A DNA stretch of 64,000 nucleotides from Salinicola rhizosphaerae (GCF_014652715.1 NZ_BMZI01000003.1:333915-397914); one strand, 5' to 3'; numbered from the stretch's first letter, positions 25,741 through 35,024 are shown. The notes: generated from the sequence alone by a model not told the origin. Made by a program: numbers and translations.

Positions 25741-26030
25741 ATTACGCGTTTCACCCGGCAGCGGAAGCCGAGTTCCTGGAGTCCGTGGGTTATTACGAAT
25801 CAAAGGTTCCTGGACTGGGTGGCGCTTTTCTTGAAGAATTCGAGACGTTGATAACAGTCATTGCCGAGTCGCCGAAGGCCTGGCAAGTGGAATTAGCTCC
25901 AGATATTCGTCGAGCCCCTCTTCACCGATTTCCGCTCTCCATCGTTTATCGAGAAAAGCCAGATGGCTTTCAAATCCTGGCCGTTGCCCATACCCGACGA
26001 CGTCCGCAGTACTGGCTTGGCAGGCTTTGA
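25737..26030 (+). CDS. RelE/ParE-type toxin
   Basis: A 97-residue toxin of the RelE/ParE superfamily. It starts at GTG 25737 inside the antitoxin stop. Typical segments are FHPAAEAEFLESVGYYESKVPGLGGAFLEEFE, the Arg-rich RRAPLHRFPLSIVYRE, and AVAHTRRRPQYWLGR at the end. Whether it acts on mRNA or on gyrase cannot be told from sequence alone. Confidence 0.9.
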   Translation: MNYAFHPAAEAEFLESVGYYESKVPGLGGAFLEEFETLITVIAESPKAWQVELAPDIRRAPLHRFPLSIVYREKPDGFQILAVAHTRRRPQYWLGRL

Positions 26031-26137
26031 CGGAGACCGCTAATTTTTCCTGTTGGCAATCGAACGGGAGATGCGCCACCAGCGATGAAGGTCTGCAATC
26101 CGGACGCCGGCTTCGACTGGAAACCTGCCGCGTACGC

Positions 26138-26548
26138 CTAATCCTTGGTCACTACCGCTCGGTCGAACGCCTCCCGCCACGTCTCTTCCCAACGCGCCGG
26201 CTCGGCGGGAAATCGCCCCAACTCCACCGCGAGATCGAAGAAGCCTTGCGCCGGCAGCCCTTCGCCGCGGCGGCTGACGACGAGCGCGGCGACAAAGGGG
26301 CGGCCCTGTTCGGCGTCCTCGCGCATCAGGGTTTCCAGCGCCTGAGCCACGCGCTGGATGGTGCGCGGCGGCTGCAGGCCAAGCGCTTCGGCGACCTGCT
26401 GATAGGTCATCGGCAGGCTGTCGCGCGGCGCGATTTGGAGCAGTTGGCGGAGGCGAGCCGGCATGGGTAGGTCGTCGGTCATTACGCTCAGACGTTGATC
26501 AGAATTCAGTCCAAGAGTATCGAGCGATTCGTCTTCGAGGCCAGTCAT
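26138..26548 (-). CDS. Hypothetical protein with helix-turn-helix-like region
   Basis: Protein of 114 residues (start ATG 26482, MTDDLPMPARLRQLL) or 136 residues (start ATG 26548). MTYQQVAEALGLQPPRTIQRVAQALETLM looks like a helix-turn-helix. FVAALVVSRRGEGLPAQGFFDLAVELGR resembles the region after the active site in MGMT-like proteins, but no catalytic PCHR is present. I do not recognise the family with certainty. Neither start has a clear ribosome binding site. It is divergent from the chelatase gene. Confidence 0.55.
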   Translation of the reverse strand: MTGLEDESLDTLGLNSDQRLSVMTDDLPMPARLRQLLQIAPRDSLPMTYQQVAEALGLQPPRTIQRVAQALETLMREDAEQGRPFVAALVVSRRGEGLPAQGFFDLAVELGRFPAEPARWEETWREAFDRAVVTKD

Positions 26549-26667
26549 GTCGGTTTCGATCTGGAACCACCTCTACCTGCTCGTCGCGCTCGCGTATGCT
26601 GATCGGGTGACGATCTGCGCTGGGCAGATCATTGGATATCTCTCTGCCTTTCCTCTCTCGAGGCCCC

Positions 26668-27534
26668 ATGCGAAAGATTCTGCTCGTCGACAATGGCTCC
26701 CTTCGCCCCGCCGCCACACTCAATCTGCGCCGACTCGCTCGCGCCTTGAGCGAAGCAAGTGGCGAGACGGTCGAGGCCGCGTCACTGCTGCATTCGTTCA
26801 AGATTCCGCCGGAACAGCTGGACGGAGAAAAGGCGGTAACGGTGGGGCCGCTGGCCGAACGCCACGCGCTAGAGGGCGGCACGGAACTGGTCATCGTGCC
26901 GTTTTTCTTCGGCCCCAGCAAAGCGCTGACCGGCTATCTGCCGGAGCGGCTCGCCGAGGTGCAGGCCAACTACCCGTCGCTTTCGGTAAGGATCGCCCCA
27001 CCGCTGGTCGACACGCGGCTGGCGCCGGACCTACGCCTCGCCCGACTGCTGGCGGAGAACGTGCGCGAACGCATGACGGGTCAGTCGCGGCCCAAGGTCG
27101 TGCTGGTCGATCACGGCAGCCCCATCCCCGAGGTGACGGCAGTGCGCAACTATTTGGCCGGGCAGCTCAGCGCGCTGCTGGCCGATGAGGTCGACTGCGT
27201 GACGTTCGCTTCGATGGAACGTCGCGAGGGTGATGCCTATCGCTTCAACGAGCCGCTGCTCGAAAACCTGCTGGCTTCCCCCGCGCTGGCCGAGAGCCAC
27301 GTGATTCTCTCGATGCTGTTTCTCTCCCCGGGCCGACATGCAGGCGTTGGCGGCGATATCGCCGAGATCTGCAGCCAGGCGATGGCGCACTCGCCCGGGC
27401 TCAACGTCGACACGACGCGTCTGGTGGGCGAAAACGACGCCATCGTCGAGATTCTGCTCACGCGTCTGCAGCAGGCGCTCGCCGGCGGACCGCTGTTGAT
27501 GGAACGCCGCGCCGACGCCTCCCCGCGTGAGTGA
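26668..27534 (+). CDS. CbiX/sirohydrochlorin chelatase-like protein
   Basis: A 288-residue two-domain protein of the CbiX/SirB type, which inserts Co or Fe into sirohydrochlorin for cobalamin or siroheme synthesis. The first lobe begins MRKILLVDNGSLRPAATLNL and has ELVIVPFFFGPSKALTGYL. The second has KVVLVDHGSPIPEVTAVRN and MLFLSPGRHAGVGGDI. The first lobe has Asn-Gly where many members have His-Gly, so one site may be inactive. ATG 26668 is chosen over 26632. Siroheme is the CysI cofactor, but the genes are 16 kb apart. Confidence 0.75.
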   Translation: MRKILLVDNGSLRPAATLNLRRLARALSEASGETVEAASLLHSFKIPPEQLDGEKAVTVGPLAERHALEGGTELVIVPFFFGPSKALTGYLPERLAEVQANYPSLSVRIAPPLVDTRLAPDLRLARLLAENVRERMTGQSRPKVVLVDHGSPIPEVTAVRNYLAGQLSALLADEVDCVTFASMERREGDAYRFNEPLLENLLASPALAESHVILSMLFLSPGRHAGVGGDIAEICSQAMAHSPGLNVDTTRLVGENDAIVEILLTRLQQALAGGPLLMERRADASPRE

Positions 27535-27607
27535 TCGGCGGTTCACGCACTGAGCGACGCTATTGAGGCCGAAAAGCGCTTCGCCAGTAGGGGCGAAACG
27601 CTCGTTG

Positions 27608-27628
27608 ACGCGTCGACGACGCGTTTTA
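27608..27628 (+). terminator. Likely terminator after the chelatase gene
   Basis: ACGCGTC and GACGCGT form a seven-base stem with loop GAC, followed by TTTTAT. It lies 75 bases past the chelatase stop and between convergent genes. Confidence 0.6.
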
Positions 27629-27665
27629 TCGGACTACAGCCGGGTTAGGCGCTCTTTGCCAACCG

Positions 27666-27956
27666 TTACGCGGCCCCTTCGAGCAGCACGAAGGTGCCAG
27701 TCGCGGCCTCGGCGCGCAGGGCTTTCGCCGCCTGATACTCGGGGCTTTCATAGAATCGCTTGGCGTCGTCGAACGAGGCGAACTCGAAGATCACGTGTCG
27801 TTCGTGGGCCTCGCCTTCGAGATTGTCGTAGCGCCCCGAAGCGGCAATCATCGTCGAGTCAAACTTGGCCATCGCCGCACCGGCGGCTTCTGCATAGACG
27901 GCATACGCCTCTGCATCGGTGATGGTGACGTGGCCGATCAGATAACCTTTTGGCAT
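27666..27956 (-). CDS. DUF1330 domain protein
   Basis: A 96-residue dimeric alpha/beta-barrel-like protein of the DUF1330 family: MPKGYLIGHVTITDAEAYAVYAE, then ERHVIFEFASFDDAKRFYESPEYQAAKALR. The function is unknown for the family. ATG 27956 starts at the conserved residues; the frame beyond it is not supported. It lies downstream of the aldo/keto reductase gene on the same strand. Confidence 0.88.
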   Translation of the reverse strand: MPKGYLIGHVTITDAEAYAVYAEAAGAAMAKFDSTMIAASGRYDNLEGEAHERHVIFEFASFDDAKRFYESPEYQAAKALRAEAATGTFVLLEGAA

Positions 27957-28032
27957 GTCGTTTTCTCTCGTGAGTTGTCGGGGTAAATGTCGAGTGGGCA
28001 CAGCCCGCCTCGAAGCGTTCACGCGGTGTGCG

Positions 28033-29087
28033 TTACGGCAGTGCCTCGGGCGTCGCCGGCGAAGGGCATCGACTGGCATCCTGCTGCGCGACCATCCAGC
28101 CGGGATACTCGGGGGCCAGTGCGCTCACGGCCTCGAGACGCGAAAGCTCATCCTCGGTGAGCTGGATATCGACCGCGCCCATATTGTCGTCGAGCTGATC
28201 GAGCCGTTTAGCGCCGATGACGACGCTCGTCACGTGCGGCTTGGCGAGTAACCAAGCCAGCGCGATGCGTGCGACCGAAATACCACGCGCTTCGGCCATG
28301 GCCCGCATCTCGGCGACGCACGCCCATGCCCGCTCGTGATCGACAGGGGGAAAGTCGAAGTGTTGACGTCGGGAGCTGGCGTCGCTCGGCGCGCCGGGGC
28401 CGAATTTGCCGGAGAGCAAACCGCCCGCCAGAGGCGACCAAACCAGCAGCCCCATCTGCTCCTCCTCGACGAGGGCACCAGTTCCCGTTCGGCATCACGC
28501 CCGGCAATCGAGTAGTAAGCCTGCAGCGTCTCGAAGCGTGGGGTGTTCTGGGCCGCGCTCAGTCCGAGCGCTTTGCCGATCTTGCCCGCACGCCAGTTGG
28601 AGACGCCGACATACCGCACCAACCCTTGGCGGGTAAGGTCGTCGAGCGCGCGCAGCGTCTCGTCGATGGGCGTGATCGGATCGCTGGCGTGGATCTGATA
28701 GAGATCGATATGGTCGACCTGAAGTCGTTCCAGGCTTTGCTGGACAGAATCCATGATGTGCCCGCGCGACGCCCCCTGATCGTTGGGTGTCGGGCCCATC
28801 ACGCCGCCGGTCTTCGTTGCCAGCACTATTTCATTGCGGGGTGCGCCAAGGTCCTTCAGCGCCTGCCCGATGATCCGCTCGGATTCGCCGAAGGCGTAGA
28901 TATCGGCGGTATCGATGAAGTTGATTCCCGCCGCTAGCGCACGCTCGATCAGTCGATTCGCCTCGCCCTGGCCCACCGCCCCCATCGCTTTCCACATACC
29001 CGCATCGGCGTTGTCGCCCAGGGTCATCGTGCCGAGGCAAAGCTCGGAGACATAGAGGCCGGTGCGGCCCAGTCTTTTGTATTTCAT
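28033..29087 (-). pseudogene. Aldo/keto reductase with a one-base frameshift
   Basis: The N-terminal part (29087 down to about 28476) reads MKYKRLGRTGLYVSELCLGTMTLGD with the catalytic Asp/Tyr region FIDTADIYAFGESE, Lys in ATKTGG and DLYQIHASD. The C-terminal part is in another frame: LVEEEQMGLLVWSPLAGGLLSGKF through VVIGAKRLDQLDDN. The shift falls at GGG 28473-28475; one extra base there would restore ERELVPLVEEEQMGLL. The loss of one base from a short homopolymer may be real or a sequencing error. The full enzyme would be about 350 residues, of the YajO/voltage-channel-beta-like AKR type. Confidence 0.8.
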
Positions 29088-29158
29088 GATCTTTTCCTGG
29101 CGAGAAAGCTAAAAAGACGCCCATGGACCCATTGAAGAGCAGCCCACGCACAGGGACT

Positions 29159-29764
29159 TCAATCGTTTGCGGGTCTACCCGCCAGGAACTGGCTCGCAAG
29201 CATCGCCACGCGTTCGCCATAGAGGCGTGCCGTCTCGAGATCGCCTGTCGACATCTCTTCGGGTGAGGCGTCGGCGGGCGTCTGCGCCATTGGCCCGATG
29301 TAGGAGCCCATCCGATTCAGGTCATCTCGCTTCGACGCTTTCACGTTGGCCGGTTTGATATCCATGTTGATCCAAATACCGCCGTGCTGGCCGGCCAGCA
29401 GAAAGAAGTATTTCAGCGTATTCAGCTTGTCGCCGTTGACACTTGCACTGTTGGTGAAGCCGCCGAAGATCTTGTTCTGCCACTGCCTCTTGAACCAGGG
29501 CTGGGACGAGGCATCGGCGAACTTTTTGAACTGCCAGCTGGGACCACCCATGTAGGTGGGAGAACCGAATACGATGGCATCCGCGCCAGAGAGCGTTTCC
29601 CAGTCTTTCTCGGTGATATTGCCGTCAGAATCGATACCGATCCGCGCAGCGCCGGCTCCTTCGGCGATAGCGTCGGCCATGCGCTCGGTGTGTCCATAGC
29701 CAGAGTGGTATATGACGACGGTGGTGGCCGGTGAGTTGCGTTGGGTCATCGTGGCTATCTTCAT
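29159..29764 (-). CDS. Flavodoxin/WrbA-like NAD(P)H oxidoreductase
   Basis: A 201-residue flavodoxin-fold protein. It has the FMN phosphate loop VVIYHSGYGHTERMADAIAEGA, then ADAIVFGSPTYMGGPSWQFKKF and GFTNSASVNGDKLNTL, similar to WrbA and other quinone reductases. It is divergent from the LysR gene at 29865, with a 100-base AT-rich gap. The LysR protein is therefore its likely regulator. Confidence 0.85.
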   Translation of the reverse strand: MKIATMTQRNSPATTVVIYHSGYGHTERMADAIAEGAGAARIGIDSDGNITEKDWETLSGADAIVFGSPTYMGGPSWQFKKFADASSQPWFKRQWQNKIFGGFTNSASVNGDKLNTLKYFFLLAGQHGGIWINMDIKPANVKASKRDDLNRMGSYIGPMAQTPADASPEEMSTGDLETARLYGERVAMLASQFLAGRPAND

Positions 29765-29864
29765 TCCATTCTTCTCCGGGGAAACAGTAAAAGCGATGGT
29801 AATGAGTCGCCATTGGGTAATAAATCACGTTAAATAGAACGCACTGTTTCCTTGGCAATGAACA

Positions 29865-30770
29865 ATGAAGAACCTCGACGCGCTTGTGATCTTTTCGCGT
29901 GTGGCCGAAATGACGAGTTTCACGCGTGCCGCCGAGAACTTGGGCATCCAGAAAGGGCGCGTTTCCACCGTGATCCGCGAACTTGAGCGGGAAGTCGGTG
30001 TGACGCTTTTGAATCGCACCACTCGGCGCGTTCAGCTCACCGACGAGGGCGCCGATTTTTATACCCGTGCACGCGACCTCCTCGCCGATATGCAGGAACT
30101 GGAGTCGATGTTCGCCGACCGGGCGGGCCGGCTGAGCGGGCGGTTGCGGGTCGACATGCCGACCGAGCTTGCGAAGAACGTGGTGATCCCCGCCCTGCCG
30201 GCGCTCATGGCAGCGCATCCCGAGTTTTCACTGGAACTCTCGAGCACCGACCGGCGTGTCGATCTCGTCGAGGAGGGCCTTGACTGCGTAATTCGCTTAG
30301 GGCCGATCGTCAACGAGACACTAGTCGCGCGACCGCTCGGTAAGCTTCGTATGATCAACGCCGCAAGCCCTGGCTATCTTGCACGCCACGGCGTGCCGGT
30401 GACGCTTGCGGACCTACATGCGCAAGACCATCGCATGATTCATTACACCCAGCGACTCGGTGCCCGACCTAACGGTTGGGAGTACCCGCGCGGCGAGGGC
30501 TACGCGACGCTCGCGCTGCCGAGCGCAATACAGGTCAACAGCGTTCAGACCTATCATGCGGCCGGTCTGGCCGGGATAGGGTTGATCCAGGCGGGCTATT
30601 CGTCGCTCGCCCACCACATCGACACCGGTGCGTTGGTTGAGATTCTGCCCGATCTTCGCCCCGAGCCACTCGCGGCATCGCTCGTCGTGGCGCATCGGCG
30701 TAACCTGTCGCAGCGCGTCAGAGCCTTCATCGACTGGCTCGAGACCGTGCTGGCACCCTACTTCGATTGA
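29865..30770 (+). CDS. LysR family transcriptional regulator
   Basis: A 301-residue LysR regulator. The N-terminal winged helix reads MKNLDALVIFSRVAEMTSFTRAAENLGIQKGRVSTVIRELE. The co-inducer domain resembles the AaeR/YafC subgroup (GRLSGRLRVDMPTELAKN, GLDCVIRLG). It is divergent from the flavodoxin gene and most likely controls it. The adjacent start at 29858 is in another frame and not used. Confidence 0.92.
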   Translation: MKNLDALVIFSRVAEMTSFTRAAENLGIQKGRVSTVIRELEREVGVTLLNRTTRRVQLTDEGADFYTRARDLLADMQELESMFADRAGRLSGRLRVDMPTELAKNVVIPALPALMAAHPEFSLELSSTDRRVDLVEEGLDCVIRLGPIVNETLVARPLGKLRMINAASPGYLARHGVPVTLADLHAQDHRMIHYTQRLGARPNGWEYPRGEGYATLALPSAIQVNSVQTYHAAGLAGIGLIQAGYSSLAHHIDTGALVEILPDLRPEPLAASLVVAHRRNLSQRVRAFIDWLETVLAPYFD

Positions 30771-30894
30771 GCGTCGAGCCAAGCGGCGCGACGCCAACGA
30801 ATCACAAGAGCGCCAACCCGCCACGAGCCGCCAGGGCCACGGCGTTTTGCCCGCACTCTACCCACGCCGCCCCCATTCCAAAAAGGCTTCAGTC

Positions 30895-31914
30895 ATGATC
30901 GATCTTCGCAGCGATACCGTCACCCGCCCCAGCGCCGAGATGCGCCGAGTCATGTTCGAAGCGCCGGTCGGCGACGATGTCTGGGGCGATGACCCCAGCG
31001 TGACGCATCTCGAGCACTATCTCGCCGAGCGCACCGGCAAGGCGGCGGCGCTGTTCCTCCCCTCCGGTACACAGAGCAATCTGGTGGCGCTGCTTTCCCA
31101 CTGCCAGCGCGGCGACGAGTATCTCGTCGATCAGCAGGCGCATACGTACCGACTGGAAGGCGGTGGCGCGGCGGTACTGGGCGGTATTCAACCGCAGCCG
31201 CTGGATGGCCTGAACACGGGTGAACTGCCGCTCGCCAAACTGAAGGCGGCGATCAAGCCAGTCGACCCGCATTTCGCGCGCACGCGCCTGTTGACGTTGG
31301 AGAACACCTTCCACGGCCAGGTACTCGACGCGGATCACGTGGCGCAGACGACGGCGCTGGCGCGAGAGCAGGGCCTGGCGACGCATCTGGACGGCGCGCG
31401 AATCGGTAACGCCGCCGCGGCGAGCGGATCGAGCCTGGAAGCGCTATGTGCGCCTTTCGACACGGTCTCGATCTGTTGCTCGAAGGGACTCGGGGCGCCG
31501 ATGGGCTCGGTGCTGGTGGGGCCGGAGGCATTCATCGCCACCGCGACCCGCTGGCGCAAGGTGGTCGGCGGCGGTCTGCGTCAGGTCGGCTCGATGGCAG
31601 CCGCCTGCGAATATGCGCTCGACCATCACTTGCCCCAGCTGATACAGGACCACGAAAAAGCCGAGCGACTGGCGGCAGGGCTCGCAGCCATCGACGGCAT
31701 CACGGTCACCGCGCAGGCGACCAACATGGTGTTCGTGGCTTTTGAGGACTCGGCGTTCGCCCCGGAGCCCCTGCACGCCTGGCTAGCCGAGCAGGGGATT
31801 CTGGTCGGCGCACTCTATGCTCCGCGTTTCGTGACCCATCGCGATGTCTCGATGGCCGATATCGACCAGGTTGTGGCCGCCTTCCGCGACTACTTTCAGC
31901 GCCTGACGCGCTAA
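30895..31914 (+). CDS. ltaE: Low-specificity L-threonine aldolase
   Basis: PLP enzyme of 339 residues that splits L-threonine or allo-threonine into glycine and acetaldehyde. Family motifs: [17 protein letters not shown] at the start, [32 protein letters not shown], and the PLP lysine in [15 protein letters not shown] 30895 has AAGG eight bases upstream; the open frame before it overlaps the end of the LysR gene and is not used. Confidence 0.95.
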   Translation: MIDLRSDTVTRPSAEMRRVMFEAPVGDDVWGDDPSVTHLEHYLAERTGKAAALFLPSGTQSNLVALLSHCQRGDEYLVDQQAHTYRLEGGGAAVLGGIQPQPLDGLNTGELPLAKLKAAIKPVDPHFARTRLLTLENTFHGQVLDADHVAQTTALAREQGLATHLDGARIGNAAAASGSSLEALCAPFDTVSICCSKGLGAPMGSVLVGPEAFIATATRWRKVVGGGLRQVGSMAAACEYALDHHLPQLIQDHEKAERLAAGLAAIDGITVTAQATNMVFVAFEDSAFAPEPLHAWLAEQGILVGALYAPRFVTHRDVSMADIDQVVAAFRDYFQRLTR

Positions 31915-31936
31915 TTCCGGATTCTTCCCGTCGCCA

Positions 31937-32383
31937 TCAGCGCGTCGAAGCGGCGCTACCGGCGTGCGTGTCGCGGCCGCCATCCCCGGCCGGTGCCTTG
32001 GGATCGCAGCTGCGGCTGGCGGTGGAGATTGTCGTGCCGCCATCGCTGCCGTGGCAGATCGAGCCGCCGCCGCTGGATCGCGCCCGGCTCTCCTCGCGCG
32101 GCTGGGCGATTCCGGGAACGATATGGACATCGAAGCGCTGCGGCACATAGTCCGGCCGGCCATCGCGGTGGTTATCCGGCAGACTGGTCCGATGCCCGGT
32201 GTGCGGATCGACGGCTGTCACACTGCCGGCCTGGGCCGACAACGACACCATCGCCAATATCATCGCCAACCCCAGCGCAATGGAGATCCCCGCGCTGAAC
32301 GTCAGCGTCCCCTGTGCGTCCCTCGCCTTGCCACAAGCGCAGGCAATGCCGCGCCTGCCTGTTTTCGTGACTGACATCTTCAT
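31937..32383 (-). CDS. Putative secreted protein of unknown function
   Basis: A 148-residue protein with a positively charged start and one hydrophobic segment (ISIALGLAMILAMVSLSAQA) fitting a signal peptide or anchor. The rest is hydrophilic: PHTGHRTSLPDNHRDGRPDYVPQRFDVHIVPG, then a Ser/Gly/Arg-rich tail with two cysteines. No family recognised. GGAGG lies six bases before ATG 32383, which supports it as a gene. The frame upstream of that ATG overlaps the LysR gene and is not coding. Confidence 0.55.
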   Translation of the reverse strand: MKMSVTKTGRRGIACACGKARDAQGTLTFSAGISIALGLAMILAMVSLSAQAGSVTAVDPHTGHRTSLPDNHRDGRPDYVPQRFDVHIVPGIAQPREESRARSSGGGSICHGSDGGTTISTASRSCDPKAPAGDGGRDTHAGSAASTR

Positions 32384-32493
32384 GTCCACCTCCGCTCCGG
32401 CTCCGGCTCTGGTTCGAGTTGATCCACCGCATTCCATATAGCGTAGCGCACTCGCCTTGCCGACCAACGGCCCCGTTTGCCGGCCGGCTTCTC

Positions 32494-33360
32494 TCACTGA
32501 TTCGACTGGCTCAACCACGCCCAAAGCTCGAGCGCGGCCGGCCGAAGCTGACGGCTCGCGGGCCGGACCAGCCAGAAAGCCTCGTCGGTTGCCATATCGA
32601 GTTCGAAAGGCGCGACCAGATCCCGACTCGCCTCGAGCAGACGACGATGCGAGAGCGCTACACCGCCGCCGTAGGAGGCGAGCGCCAGCGTCGTCACGTG
32701 CGTATCGCAGATCATCGCCTGGCAACGACTCTCCAGCCCGGGTACGCCGGCTTGCGCCAGCCAACGCGGCCACCCAGCGGCAAAACCGGCCGCGTGCAGC
32801 AGCGTCTTGCCGGCGAGATCGTCCGGTGAGTGAAGCTCCGCGGCCAACGCCGAGGAGCAGACCGGCAACAGCCGCTCTTGCCCCAGGCACTCCGCCACTA
32901 CATCGTTCCAGTCGCCGTGCCCGTAGCGGATCTCGAGGTCAGCCCCTTCCGCGCCGAAGTCATCCGCCCATATGGCGCTGACGAGCCGCAGCGTGACCTC
33001 GGGATGCATCTGCTGAAAACGCATCAGCCTTGGGGCCAGCCACGTCTGCTGCATCGCTGGCGTCGCGCGCAGCGTCACCGGCGCGCCGGGGCTGGGGCCG
33101 AAGACTTCGGAGGTACCCTCGGCAAGACGCGTGAAAGCCCCTTGAACGCTGGGCAGCCAGGCACGCCCGGCCGGCGTCAGCGCAAGACTGCGCGGGTAAC
33201 GGACGAACAGCGGCTGCCCTACCTTGTCCTCGAGCAGCCGAATGCGCTGACTGATCGCCGACTGCGTGACACCAAGCTCGCGCCCCGCTTCGGTAAAGCT
33301 GAGCGTTCGCGCGGCGGCTTCGAAGGCTTGAAGCCAGAGAACGGGGGGCAGATCGGACAT
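32494..33360 (-). CDS. LysR family regulator (GcvA-like)
   Basis: A 288-residue LysR regulator of the GcvA type. MSDLPPVLWLQAFEAAARTLSFTEAGRELGVTQSAISQRIRLLED is the DNA-binding domain, and ADLEIRYGHGDWNDVVAECLGQERLLPVC belongs to the effector domain. ATG 33360 is preferred; an ATG at 33435 in frame would add 25 residues not seen in the family. It is divergent from the gamma-butyrobetaine hydroxylase-like gene across about 380 bases, so it is the likely regulator of the carnitine/betaine genes. Confidence 0.88.
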   Translation of the reverse strand: MSDLPPVLWLQAFEAAARTLSFTEAGRELGVTQSAISQRIRLLEDKVGQPLFVRYPRSLALTPAGRAWLPSVQGAFTRLAEGTSEVFGPSPGAPVTLRATPAMQQTWLAPRLMRFQQMHPEVTLRLVSAIWADDFGAEGADLEIRYGHGDWNDVVAECLGQERLLPVCSSALAAELHSPDDLAGKTLLHAAGFAAGWPRWLAQAGVPGLESRCQAMICDTHVTTLALASYGGGVALSHRRLLEASRDLVAPFELDMATDEAFWLVRPASRQLRPAALELWAWLSQSNQ

Positions 33361-33439
33361 GGGCGACTCGCTGAGCGGTGGCGTCGACAGGACGCGAGAG
33401 CAAGGCACTTGGCGAGACCAAGGTCGAAGAGACATAGCT

Positions 33440-33461
33440 TGGCATTAGCTGAGCTTAGCCA
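33440..33461. promoter_or_regulatory. Imperfect palindrome, candidate LysR site
   Basis: TGGC at 33440-33443 and GCCA at 33458-33461 bracket a perfect AGCT-G-AGCT core, giving an imperfect 22-base dyad. Its place about 80 bases before the chosen LysR start and in the divergent promoter region fits autoregulation and control of the opposite gene. Confidence 0.35.
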
Positions 33462-33528
33462 TTGCGGTCAGATTAATCGTTTGTCACCCCGGTGCGCAAT
33501 CCGCATCCTAGTGTCACGCATCGATACC

Positions 33529-33679
33529 TAAGGAAACGCTGCATAAATGTCTGCACGAGCGAATGACGACGTTGCGCGGTACTCGAAGACTCGCCTAACC
33601 CCATGTTATGTCTCGCCTTCTACGTTCCGTGCGCCTAGTCCTTCATCTCGCTCGCCGATTTATTCAGCGCTTCCCTGAG
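33529..33679. mobile_element. MITE-like element with IS5-type ends
   Basis: About 151 bases bounded by imperfect inverted repeats. The left end (33529-33550) begins CTAAGGAAACGCTG, then CATAAATG. The right end (33657-33679), read in reverse, begins CTCAGGGAAGCGCTG, then AATAAATC. Parts of the interior are also loosely self-complementary. There is no transposase frame. The ends resemble those of IS5-family elements. A target duplication is not clear. Confidence 0.5.
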
Positions 33680-33738
33680 TTAACGCCAACACGATTCAAC
33701 GCCGATGGCCTCGATTCGCCATCGCTGGGAGGTTCCTT

Positions 33739-34968
33739 TTGTCATCCGGTAACGCTTTTCACGACGGTCTCGCCGAACGCGATGCCGAGCAGTCCACCGT
33801 CGATATGGCCGAGCTGCGCCGCTATCGCCAGGGTGACGGCGCACCGGACACGCCGCTTATAGGTGCGCTGCTCGAAGGCCAACGGCTTGTGCTGCGATGG
33901 TCCGACGAGGCGGTTGGCGAATTCCCGCTGATGTGGCTACGCGACCACTGCGCCTGCAGCGAGTGTCGCCACCCGATGACGCGCGAGCGACTCTACAAAC
34001 TGCTGGAAGACCCCCTTTGGGAGCGCTTCGCGAGCGACGACGCGCTCGATGGCTTCGACTTCGACGACCACTCGCTGAGCCTGACATGGGCCGATGGACA
34101 CCGCTCCCGCTTTGACGCCGGTTGGCTCTACCAGCGGCGCCCCGGGCAGGCGCTGCCGAGCCTGCTGCCGACGCCAACGCCTTGGCGTCAGGGCTTCTTC
34201 CCCGAGCGTGTGGCGCACGCCGATTTCGTCGGCGAGGGTGACGGCCGCAGCCGCTGGGTCAATGCCCTGCTGCGCGACGGTCTGGCGCTGCTCGATAACG
34301 GCCCATGCGAGCTGGAGGAAGTCTCCCGAGTCGCCGAGAGCATCGGGCCGATGCGCTCGACCAATTTCGGCGGACGCTTCGACGTGCGCTCGATTCCGAA
34401 TCCGAACAACGCCGCCTACACCGCTATCGGGCTCGAGCTGCATACCGACCTGCCCAACTGGCGTCAGCCACCGGACATCCAGCTGCTCTACTGCCTGGAG
34501 AACGACGCCGAGGGCGGCGAGTCGAGCTTCACCGACGGTTTCGCCGCGGCCGAGGTACTGCGTGAAGAAAATCCGGCCGCGTTCCGGGTGCTTGCCGAGA
34601 CGCCGATCGACTTCCGCTTCCAGGACGATGGCCACGATATCGGCGTGCGCGAGCCGATCATCGACCTGGATGACGAAGGCCGCCCGCGCGAGATCCGCTT
34701 CAACAACTGGATTCGCGATACGCTGAGCCTGCCGGCGGATCGTATCGAGGCGTGGTACGACGCCTACCGGGCATTCTGGCAGGTGCTGCGGCGTCCGGAT
34801 CGCCGTGTCGAGCTCACGCTGGCGCCGGGCCAGATGGTCGCCTTCGACAATCGCCGCGTGCTGCACGGCCGCAATGCCTTCGACCCGAATACCGGCAAGC
34901 GTCATCTCCAGGGCACCTATCTCGACCTGGACATGCTGCAGTCACATCTGCGGGCCCTGTTGCGGTGA
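33739..34968 (+). CDS. Gamma-butyrobetaine hydroxylase-like dioxygenase
   Basis: Fe(II)/2-oxoglutarate-dependent enzyme of 409 residues, most like gamma-butyrobetaine hydroxylase, which makes L-carnitine. The N-terminal zinc-binding segment reads LRDHCACSECRHP. The TauD-like core has the iron ligands in LHTDLPNW (His-x-Asp) and RRVLHGRNAF, and FNNWIRDTL is typical. The start is TTG 33739, backed by GGGAGG six bases upstream. It is followed by a hairpin terminator and then by the binding-protein gene. Confidence 0.88.
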   Translation: MSSGNAFHDGLAERDAEQSTVDMAELRRYRQGDGAPDTPLIGALLEGQRLVLRWSDEAVGEFPLMWLRDHCACSECRHPMTRERLYKLLEDPLWERFASDDALDGFDFDDHSLSLTWADGHRSRFDAGWLYQRRPGQALPSLLPTPTPWRQGFFPERVAHADFVGEGDGRSRWVNALLRDGLALLDNGPCELEEVSRVAESIGPMRSTNFGGRFDVRSIPNPNNAAYTAIGLELHTDLPNWRQPPDIQLLYCLENDAEGGESSFTDGFAAAEVLREENPAAFRVLAETPIDFRFQDDGHDIGVREPIIDLDDEGRPREIRFNNWIRDTLSLPADRIEAWYDAYRAFWQVLRRPDRRVELTLAPGQMVAFDNRRVLHGRNAFDPNTGKRHLQGTYLDLDMLQSHLRALLR

Positions 34969-34996
34969 GTGATTCCGCCAAGGCCCGTTGATTCGA

Positions 34997-35024
34997 GCCG
35001 CTCGAGCGATCGAGCGGCTTTTCT
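34997..35024 (+). terminator. Rho-independent terminator after the hydroxylase gene
   Basis: AGCCGCTCG and CGAGCGGCT form a stem over a six-base loop (AGCGAT), followed by TTT. It lies 29 bases past the hydroxylase stop, so the binding-protein gene downstream may need its own promoter. Confidence 0.8.

Noticed and set aside
31937..32890. 317-codon minus-strand frame read as one protein
   Set aside because: Its first half is antisense-frame shadow of the LysR gene; only the part from ATG 32383 has a ribosome binding site and a signal peptide.
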